Below are positions 52,919-59,200 of a stretch of 64,000 nt of DNA, in pieces. The translations under genes and the position numbers were made by a program. The notes under the pieces were generated by a model. That model saw nothing but the letters and a program-made list of their open reading frames with translations, was not told the DNA's origin and made no database searches. Positions within the stretch are counted from its first letter, which is position 1; every line of letters starts with the position of its first letter. The stretch is from Duncaniella muricolitica. GTDB lineage: Bacteria; Bacteroidota; Bacteroidia; Bacteroidales; Muribaculaceae. The stretch lies in contig CP061009.1 in assembly GCA_025808375.1 (NCBI GenBank), positions 3,658,001 through 3,722,000 of the forward strand, in the 5' to 3' direction.

Positions 52919-54502
52919 ATGACACGCAAATACGACTATCTCGTTATAGGCTCGGGCATCGCCGGAATGAGCTTTGCCCTCAAAGTCGCAGGCCACGGCT
53001 CAGTGGCCCTCGTATGCAAGACCACTCTCGACGAAGCCAACACCGCCCTCGCACAAGGCGGCGTAGCATCCGTCACCAACCTCGAGGTCGACGACTTCGA
53101 CAAACATATCCACGACACAATGGTGGCCGGCGACTGGCTCAGCGACCCGCAGGCCGTCGAGAAAGTCGTGCGCAACGCTCCCGCGCAGATCAACGAACTC
53201 ATACGCTGGGGCGTAGACTTCGACAAAAACGATGACGGCACCTTCGACCTCCACCGCGAAGGCGGACACTCCGAGTTTCGCATACTCCACCACGCCGACA
53301 ACACCGGCTTCGAGATACAGGACTCTCTCATCAAAGCCGTCCGCGCCAACCCCAACATCGACATCTACGAACACCACTTCGCCATCGAAATCATCACCCA
53401 GCACCACCTGGGCAAGATAGTCACGCGACGCACCCCCGACATCACCTGTTACGGAGCCTACGTCCTCGACACAGCCACCGGAAACGTCGATACTTTCCTC
53501 TCCCGCATCACCCTCATAGCCACAGGCGGATGCGGAGCCGTCTACCGCACCACCACCAACCCCCTCGTAGCCACCGGCGACGGCATAGCCATGGTCTACC
53601 GCGCCAAAGGCACTGTCAAAGACATGGAGTTCATCCAATTCCACCCCACGGCCCTCTATCATCCCGGCGACCGACCCTCATTTCTCATCACCGAGGCCAT
53701 GCGAGGCTACGGAGCAGTCCTGCGCAACAAGCGCGGCGAGGAATTCATGCACCGCTACGACCCGAGACTCTCACTCGCTCCACGCGACATCGTAGCACGC
53801 GCCATCGACTCCGAAATGAAACTCCACGGCGACGACCACGTATACCTCGACGTCACTCACAAAGACCCCGAAGAGACACGCCGCCACTTCCCCAACATCT
53901 ACGCCAAATGCCTCTCACTCGGCATCGACATCACACGCGACTATATCCCCGTCGCACCCGCCGCCCACTACCTATGCGGAGGCATACAGGTCGACACCAA
54001 CGCCGAGTCATCAATACGACGCCTCTATGCCGTCGGCGAATGCTCATGCACCGGACTCCACGGAGGCAACCGACTCGCATCCAACTCTCTCATCGAAGCC
54101 GTAGTCTACGCCGATGCCGCCGCCCATCACTCCATGCAGCAGATATCACACTACGACTTCCGCACCGACGTCCCCGAATGGAATGACGAAGGCACACGCC
54201 ACCCCGAAGAAATGGTGCTCATCACTCAGAGCATACGCGAAGTCGGACAGATTATGGGCACATACGTAGGCATCGTACGCTCCGACCTGCGCCTCGACAG
54301 AGCATGGAACCGCCTTGATATTCTCTACGAAGAGACCGAAAAACTGTTCAAACGCTCAAAAGCCTCACGCGAAATCTGCGAGCTGCGCAACATCATCAAC
54401 GTCGGCTACCTCATCATGCGCCAGGCCAAAGAACGCAAAGAATCACGCGGACTCCACTACACTGTCGACTATCCACCCGTGCCCCACAACCCCGAAAACT
54501 AA
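52919..54502 (+). CDS. nadB: L-aspartate oxidase
   Basis: The 527-residue protein has the length of NadB, which oxidises L-aspartate to iminoaspartate for NAD synthesis. The FAD-binding motif YLVIGSGIAGMSFALKVA (about 6-23), LAQGGVASV, HREGGHSEFRILH, MEFIQFHPTAL and CGGIQVDTNAESSIRRLYAVGECSCTGLHGGNRLASNSL are all typical. It is cytoplasmic and uses oxygen or fumarate. No nadA or nadC gene is seen next to it. The next gene (DUF4294) follows in the same reading frame after the TAA. Confidence 0.96.
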   Translation: MTRKYDYLVIGSGIAGMSFALKVAGHGSVALVCKTTLDEANTALAQGGVASVTNLEVDDFDKHIHDTMVAGDWLSDPQAVEKVVRNAPAQINELIRWGVDFDKNDDGTFDLHREGGHSEFRILHHADNTGFEIQDSLIKAVRANPNIDIYEHHFAIEIITQHHLGKIVTRRTPDITCYGAYVLDTATGNVDTFLSRITLIATGGCGAVYRTTTNPLVATGDGIAMVYRAKGTVKDMEFIQFHPTALYHPGDRPSFLITEAMRGYGAVLRNKRGEEFMHRYDPRLSLAPRDIVARAIDSEMKLHGDDHVYLDVTHKDPEETRRHFPNIYAKCLSLGIDITRDYIPVAPAAHYLCGGIQVDTNAESSIRRLYAVGECSCTGLHGGNRLASNSLIEAVVYADAAAHHSMQQISHYDFRTDVPEWNDEGTRHPEEMVLITQSIREVGQIMGTYVGIVRSDLRLDRAWNRLDILYEETEKLFKRSKASREICELRNIINVGYLIMRQAKERKESRGLHYTVDYPPVPHNPEN

Positions 54503-54580
54503 CCACAACCCCCTAAAACCTCCACAGCCATCCGACACCTCATACTACTGCTCCTCCTGACGCTGTTCATCCTCCCCCCC

Positions 54581-55174
54581 GTGCATGCACAAACCACAGC
54601 GTCCATCCCCTCCGCCGAAGAAATCGAAGCCGGAGGCGGACGCAAACGCGCGCTCGAAGGCTACTACTTCTTCGACGGGGACGAAGGCCCCGAGACACTC
54701 ATGCTCGTCCTCGGAGAAGTCACAGTCTTCCCGCCGCTAAAATTCAAAAACAAAAAAGAAGAACAATTCTACTGGAAGACAGTCCGCGACGTACGCAAGA
54801 CCCTCCCCTACGCCAAACTCATCTGCGAGACCCTCATCGAGACCTACGAATACATCGAGACCTTCCCCACCCAGAAAGAACGCGAAGAGCACCTCAAAAA
54901 GATGGAGGGAGCCGTATTCGAGCAATACAAACCCGTCCTCAAGAAATTCACCAAAAGCCAGGCCCAGATGCTCATCAAGCTCATCAACCGCGAGACCAAC
55001 CAATCGAGCTACAACATCCTCAAAGCCTTCCTCGGCAGTTTCCGTGCAGGCTTCTGGCAGACCTTCGGCCGCTTCTTCGGCGTCAACCTCAAGACCACCT
55101 ACAACCCCGACAAAGACCGCAAAGACGCCATCATCGAGCGCGTCGCCACCATGGTCGAGCTCGGCCAGCTCTAA
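54581..55174 (+). CDS. DUF4294 family secreted protein
   Basis: The first canonical start codon is GTG at 54581, giving 197 residues. The frame is open up to the nadB stop. Codons 54530-54580 read IRHLILLLLLTLFILPPVHAQ, an obvious signal peptide whose first codon is ATC where ATG is expected. The true start is therefore probably a non-standard codon near 54530, or the start has been mutated. The core has YYFFDGDEGPETLMLVLGEVTVFPPLKFKNKKEEQFYWKTVRDVRKTLPYAKL, typical of DUF4294. Function unknown. It shares a transcript with nadB (frame and 27-base gap). Confidence 0.82.
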   Translation: MHAQTTASIPSAEEIEAGGGRKRALEGYYFFDGDEGPETLMLVLGEVTVFPPLKFKNKKEEQFYWKTVRDVRKTLPYAKLICETLIETYEYIETFPTQKEREEHLKKMEGAVFEQYKPVLKKFTKSQAQMLIKLINRETNQSSYNILKAFLGSFRAGFWQTFGRFFGVNLKTTYNPDKDRKDAIIERVATMVELGQL

Positions 55175-55204
55175 TAAGAGCCCATCCCCCTCGGCCGCGC
55201 AGCC

Positions 55205-55481
55205 TTTGTCACCGCTCCGAGCTTCAGCTCGACCTTTGTAAAAAGTGTGAGCGCGGAAGCGCGAAAGCCCGGCCGCAAAGCCCCCTCGGCCGCGCAGCCT
55301 TTGTCCCCGCTCCCGAGCTTCAGCTCGGCCCTTGAAAAAGAGCGCGAAAGCCCGGCCGCGAAGCTTTGTCCCCGCTCCCGAGCTTCAGCTCGGCCCTTGA
55401 AAAAGAGCGCGAAAGCCCGGCCGCGAAGCTTTGTCCCCGCTCCCGAGCTTCAGCTCGGCCCTTGAAAAAGAGCGCGAAAGC
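55205..55481 (+). repeat. 65-bp tandem repeat array
   Basis: Three units start with TTTGTCC at 55300, 55365 and 55430 (period 65). Each contains the palindrome CCGAGCTTCAGCTCGG and GAGCGCGAAAGCCC. A diverged, longer copy starts at 55205 and includes the AAAGTGTGAGCGCGGAAGCG repeat (55240-55271). Confidence 0.88.
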
Positions 55482-55483
55482 CC

Positions 55484-55530
55484 CCTCATAACCTTATAAC
55501 CTCATAACCTTTTTGCTCGAAGAGCAAAAA
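55484..55530 (-). repeat. Hairpin plus GGTTATGAGGTTATAAGG tract
   Basis: On the minus strand a TTTTTGCTC-TTC-GAGCAAAAA hairpin (55530-55510) is followed at once by GGTTATGAGGTTATAAGG (55509-55484). It is directly after the T-run of the predicted minus-strand RNA. Confidence 0.8.
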
Positions 55531-55842
55531 AAAATGGCCCGGCGGGTCACTGGTACCACTTGCCGGGCCGAAGTTGTAGTTATCGGAAAGGCAACTACTT
55601 GCCCTTCCAAGGTCTTTACGGCTAAAGACCTTACATCATTGCCGGAGCGTCGCTCTCATCCCACTTTCGTAGAGAAAATCACTCTGCGCCGGAGAAGCGA
55701 AGGCACAGTCAGACTGTCCCCTCACATAGCCCGAGGCTCGTTGCCAAGTGCTACTTTTGCGAAAACCTACGGGGAGAGACTTCATCAACGGGATGGGCAA
55801 CACTCCTTTCGTGCTTTCATCTATACTAACGCCCCCACCCCG
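55526..55842 (-). ncRNA. Structured noncoding RNA, about 317 bases, family not identified
   Basis: On the minus strand a promoter-like TTG and an ACACTTTG box (about 55861-55843) precede a GC-rich stretch with many compensating stems. GGGGTGGG near the 5' end can pair with CCCATCCC; AAGGTCTTTA-GCCG-TAAAGACCTT is a 10-bp hairpin; GGAAGGGCAA pairs with TTGCCTTTCC around loop GTAG, and this loop can pair with CTAC downstream, giving a pseudoknot. It ends in a GGCCCGGC/GCCGGGCC stem (55569-55536) and nine Us (55534-55526), a strong terminator. Short open frames cross it on both strands but do not look like proteins. It is not RNase P, tmRNA, SRP or 5S by their conserved cores. The Bacteroidales-1 motif is one family to test. 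Confidence 0.65.
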
Positions 55843-55887
55843 CAAAGTGTTTTACTAACAACTGTTGAAAGTCATTAAAAAAAACAC

Positions 55888-55895
55888 TAAATTTG
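55888..55895 (+). promoter_or_regulatory. -7 box of the rsmA/ksgA promoter
   Basis: TAAATTTG, 20 bases before the ATG at 55915; it diverges from the predicted minus-strand RNA. Confidence 0.5.
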
Positions 55896-55914
55896 TACAC
55901 TCAAAACAAGCAGC

Positions 55915-56736
55915 ATGAAGAGAGAACGCAACAGCCACACCCCCCGTCCCCCCCGCATACAGAGTGCCGTAAAACCCAAGAAAGCACTCGGCCAGCACTT
56001 CCTCACCGACGAAAGCGTGGCCCAACGCATCGCAGCCACCCTCGACCCGTGGCACGGCCTCCCCGTGCTAGAAGTCGGCCCCGGAATGGGCGTACTCACA
56101 AAATATCTCCTCGCCTCAGGCCACGACGTAAAAGTCGCCGAGATCGACACCGAAAGCATACAATATCTACGCTACAACTTTCCCGAACTCAGCGGACGCA
56201 TACTCGACGCCGACTTCCTGCGCCTCGACCTCGCAGCCCTCTATCCCGACGGCAGCAAATTTTGCGTCATAGGCAACTACCCCTACAATATATCCTCCCA
56301 GATATTCTTCCACATCCTCGACTACAAAGACCGGGTCACAGCATGTTCAGGCATGCTCCAGCGCGAAGTCGCACAGCGTCTCGCCGCCCCCGAAGGCACC
56401 AAAGACCGCGGCATACTCAGCGTCTTGCTCCAGGCATGGTATGACGTGCGCTACCTCTTCACAGTCGACGAAAACGTCTTCAACCCGCCCCCCAAAGTCA
56501 AGAGCGGTGTCATCATCATGACCCGCAACGACGTCACCGACCTCGGCTGCGACGAACGACTCTTCAAGACCGTCGTCAAGACCACCTTCGGACAGCGGCG
56601 CAAGACCATCCGCAACTCCATCCGCGGCCTCCTTCCCCCCGGAGCCCCACTGCCCGACACCCCGCTTCTCACCCTGCGGCCCGAACAGCTCACCGTAGCC
56701 CAGTTCATCGAGCTCACCAACCTCCTCACCCCCTAA
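55915..56736 (+). CDS. rsmA: 16S rRNA dimethyladenosine transferase
   Basis: The 273-residue product (also called KsgA) dimethylates A1518 and A1519 of 16S rRNA late in 30S assembly. Motifs are KKALGQHFLTDE (about 22-33), the SAM-binding VLEVGPGMGVLTKYLL (about 50-65), the catalytic NYPYNIS (about 122-128) and the C-terminal FGQRRKTIRNS. The N-terminus has a basic Arg/Pro-rich extension of about 20 residues. It is followed after 57 bases by mgtE. Confidence 0.97.
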   Translation: MKRERNSHTPRPPRIQSAVKPKKALGQHFLTDESVAQRIAATLDPWHGLPVLEVGPGMGVLTKYLLASGHDVKVAEIDTESIQYLRYNFPELSGRILDADFLRLDLAALYPDGSKFCVIGNYPYNISSQIFFHILDYKDRVTACSGMLQREVAQRLAAPEGTKDRGILSVLLQAWYDVRYLFTVDENVFNPPPKVKSGVIIMTRNDVTDLGCDERLFKTVVKTTFGQRRKTIRNSIRGLLPPGAPLPDTPLLTLRPEQLTVAQFIELTNLLTP

Positions 56737-56737
56737 G

Positions 56738-56790
56738 CATTAGCCCATCCGGTCCATTAGCCCCATACGGCCCATTGGCCTCATCCGTCA
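56738..56790 (+). repeat. Three degenerate 18-bp repeats before mgtE
   Basis: CATTAGCCCATCCGGTC (56738-56754), CATTAGCCCCATACGGCC (56755-56772) and CATTGGCCTCATCCGTCA (56773-56790) fill the whole gap up to 3 bases before the mgtE ATG. Confidence 0.7.
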
Positions 56791-56793
56791 CCA

Positions 56794-58155
56794 ATGAAAG
56801 AGTTCAATCCCGAATACCTCCAGCACCTGCGCAAAATCATCGAGGACCACGCCGACAGCGCAGCCCGCGAAGAGCTCAGCGACCTTCACCCCGCCGACAT
56901 CGCCGAGCTCTACCGCGACCTCGACCTTGAAGAAGCAGAATATCTCTTCCGACTCCTTGACGAAGAGACTCAGGCCGACGTGCTCATGGAGCTCGACGAA
57001 GACGAGCGCGCAAAGCTACTCAGCAAGATGGACGCCGAGGACATCGCCAAGCAGATTGAACACCTCGACACCGACGACGCCGTCGACATCATACAGGAGC
57101 TTGACGAAGACGAGCGCGACAAAATCCTCAGTCACATCGATGACGTCGAGCAGGCCGGCGACATCATCGACCTGCTCCAGTATGACGAAGACACCGCCGG
57201 CGGACTCATGGGCACCGAAATGATAGTCGTCAACGAAAACTGGAGCATGCCCGAGTGCATCAAACAGATGAGAATGCAGGCCGAAGACATGGACGAAGTC
57301 TACTATGTCTACGTTGTCGACAACGATGACCGCCTCCGAGGCACACTCCCTCTGAAGAAACTCATCACCCACCCATCCGTCTCCAAGATCAAACACGTCA
57401 TGGAAGACGATCCCGTAGCCGTAAAAGCCGACACCCCCATCGACGAAGTAGCTCTCGACTTCGAGAAATACGACCTCGTCGCCATGCCCGTAATCGACTC
57501 CATCGGACGACTCCTCGGACGCATCACCGTCGATGACGTAATGGATAAAGTACGCGACTCAAGCGAGCGAGACTATCAGCTCGCATCAGGTCTTAGTCAC
57601 GACGTAGAGAGTGATGACAAACTCTTCGCACAGACCAAAGCACGCCTCCCATGGCTACTCATAGGCATGATAGGCGGACTATGCAACTCATTCATACTCG
57701 GAAAATTTGAAGGAGGCTTCGTCGTCGACCCCGCACTCGCCCTCTTCATACCCCTCATCGGAGGCACAGGAGGTAACGTCGGCACACAATCATCAGCCAT
57801 CGTAGTCCAGGGCCTCGCCAACGGCTCCCTCGATATACGCAAATCCACCCGCCAGCTCCTCAAAGAGCTCGGGGTCGGACTTGTCAACGGCGGCATCATT
57901 GCCCTCCTCGTCTTCATTTACAACTATTTCACCATAGGCCAGGGCCACGAAGTCACCACCTTCGCCGTATCCATATCACTCTTCTGCGTCGTAATGTTCG
58001 CCTCTGTCTTCGGCACTTTCGTACCCCTCACACTCGAAAAACTCAAGATAGACCCCGCACTCGCCACAGGCCCCTTTATCTCCATCACCAACGACATCAT
58101 CGGTATGCTCATCTACATGACCATATCCACCTGGCTCATCATAGCCTTCCACTAA
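56794..58155 (+). CDS. mgtE: Mg2+ transporter MgtE
   Basis: The 453-residue protein has the three-part MgtE layout: an acidic N domain of short helices (about residues 1-130, with LMELDEDERAKLLSKM-type repeats), two CBS domains (about 135-260, e.g. TEMIVVNENWSMPE and MPVIDSIGRLLGRITVDDVMDKV) and five hydrophobic segments at the C-terminus (about 285-453). The pore motif PLIGGTGGNVGTQSSAIV (about residues 328-345) is conserved. The channel opens when cytosolic Mg2+ is low. The TAA stop at 58153-58155 is also the target site of a MITE-like element. Confidence 0.96.
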   Translation: MKEFNPEYLQHLRKIIEDHADSAAREELSDLHPADIAELYRDLDLEEAEYLFRLLDEETQADVLMELDEDERAKLLSKMDAEDIAKQIEHLDTDDAVDIIQELDEDERDKILSHIDDVEQAGDIIDLLQYDEDTAGGLMGTEMIVVNENWSMPECIKQMRMQAEDMDEVYYVYVVDNDDRLRGTLPLKKLITHPSVSKIKHVMEDDPVAVKADTPIDEVALDFEKYDLVAMPVIDSIGRLLGRITVDDVMDKVRDSSERDYQLASGLSHDVESDDKLFAQTKARLPWLLIGMIGGLCNSFILGKFEGGFVVDPALALFIPLIGGTGGNVGTQSSAIVVQGLANGSLDIRKSTRQLLKELGVGLVNGGIIALLVFIYNYFTIGQGHEVTTFAVSISLFCVVMFASVFGTFVPLTLEKLKIDPALATGPFISITNDIIGMLIYMTISTWLIIAFH

Positions 58156-58481
58156 GAGGGTGTTTCATAACAAATGTTAAGCCAAAGTGGGTGTATTTTC
58201 ATTTAAATTGTTCATAATCAGAGGGAGCATAGCTGTAGCTATGTGACCGATGATTAGGGACAAGTTAAATGAAAAGACGCCCATGAGTGGTAAAGCTTTA
58301 ATAAATCCTTAATATGATACATATTAAGTAATAATTAAAATACCTTGTTTGCATCCATTGTCATGGCCGTGTTCCGCCCTGTCAATCGGTCACATAGCTA
58401 CAGCTATGCTCCCTCTTTCCATGACGAAACACGACTCATGACAATGGACTTTGGCTTTAACATTTGTTATGAAACACCCTC
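58156..58481. mobile_element. MITE-like element, 326 bp
   Basis: Terminal inverted repeats of about 33 bases (GAGGGTGTTTCATAACAAAT...) at 58156-58188 and 58447-58481 differ by one extra A. The element is flanked by TAA on both sides (58153-58155 and 58482-58484), a probable 3-bp target duplication. Inside, 58221-58251 and 58385-58415 are perfect 31-base inverted repeats, each nearly self-complementary (CATAGCTGTAGCTATG). Each half also folds alone. No transposase is coded. A 3-bp TAA target would suit IS5-family (IS1031-like) transposases; this is inference. Confidence 0.85.
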
Positions 58482-58498
58482 TAAAGCCCGGCCATTTG

Positions 58499-58528
58499 AC
58501 AAAGTGTGAGTGCGGAAGCGCGAGTCCC
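58499..58528. repeat. Dispersed AAAGTGTGAGTGCGG repeat, copy 3
   Basis: ACAAAGTGTGAGTGCGGAAG and GCGCGAGTCCC resemble the copies at 45726 and 55240. An AAAGCCCGGCC segment (58483-58493) also matches the 65-bp repeat. Confidence 0.6.
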
Positions 58529-58535
58529 CACGCGG

Positions 58536-59123
58536 CTACCTCCGTCTTCTCCGGCTACGGGTCGAAGTCTTGATCTTCATGCTGTCAGTCTCCATCACTG
58601 TCACCCCCAGCAGGCCCCTCATTACAGGCACCGTCACCGAATCTCCGTCATGCACACGGCGGTAACGCCGCTCATCCATACCCACAAACTTCTCCTCACC
58701 GTTATTAAGCACAATCTTCAGCTTATACACATAATACTTCTCACCCGTCGCCACATAACGCCGTCCCACACGGCGAGTCTTGCGACGCTCCTCGCGGAAA
58801 TGGCCCGCTACCACCCCACGCTCCACATGCTCGCTCGAACGGTCGGCAAGCATATTGTTAAGAGCAAAAAACGCAAACGACAGCACAGCCGCCGTAAACA
58901 CCACGTGACACCCATAGTTCCACCAGCGGGCATCACTGTCCGTAAGCCATTGCCACATCCGCCACATATGCAGCCCCGTCGCAAGCCCGACACCCAGCGT
59001 AACAGCCGGCACTATCCACCACTCGATGACAGCATCCTTATAAAGCAGCATCGCCCACACAATAATCATCGTCAGCACCACGACAGCGACAACAATCTTC
59101 ACGCCTCTCAAAAACTTATTCAT
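58536..59123 (-). CDS. Membrane protein of unknown function
   Basis: The 195-residue product has three to four hydrophobic segments in the first half (MNKFLRGVKIVVAVVVLTMIIVWAMLL; WWIVPAVTLGVGLATGLHMW; VVFTAAVLSFAFFAL). A soluble part follows (about residues 100-180) with KYYVYKLKIVLNNGEEKFVGMDERRYRRVHDGDSVTVPVMRG, resembling small DUF3592-like loops. The very basic C-terminus (SRRRRR) ends the protein. Family not certain. Confidence 0.65.
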   Translation of the reverse strand: MNKFLRGVKIVVAVVVLTMIIVWAMLLYKDAVIEWWIVPAVTLGVGLATGLHMWRMWQWLTDSDARWWNYGCHVVFTAAVLSFAFFALNNMLADRSSEHVERGVVAGHFREERRKTRRVGRRYVATGEKYYVYKLKIVLNNGEEKFVGMDERRYRRVHDGDSVTVPVMRGLLGVTVMETDSMKIKTSTRSRRRRR

Positions 59124-59143
59124 AACTCATAAATAAAATTATC

Positions 59144-59185
59144 AAGGGCCGTAAGCCAAACCCGCAGGTTCGGCCTACGGCCCTT
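59144..59185. terminator. Terminator-like hairpin between the membrane protein and GH3 genes
   Basis: AAGGGCCGTAAGCC (59144-59157) pairs with 59172-59185 at 13 of 14 positions. T-rich sequence flanks it on both strands, 16 bases after the GH3 stop. Confidence 0.7.
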
Positions 59186-59200
59186 AAGATATTTTTTATA

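Noticed and set aside
55205..55481. CRISPR array
   Set aside because: The 65-bp units are contiguous, without unique spacers between short repeats, and no cas gene is present.
55526..55842. RNase P RNA, tmRNA, SRP RNA or 5S rRNA as the identity of the structured RNA
   Set aside because: The conserved cores (GAGGAAAGTCC for RNase P, the tRNA-like ends of tmRNA, the SRP GGAAG loop context, the 5S core) are not found on either strand.
55513..55878. Small open frames on both strands over the structured RNA
   Set aside because: They have no start context, signal or domain and follow the stems and terminator of the predicted RNA, so an RNA gene explains the region better.
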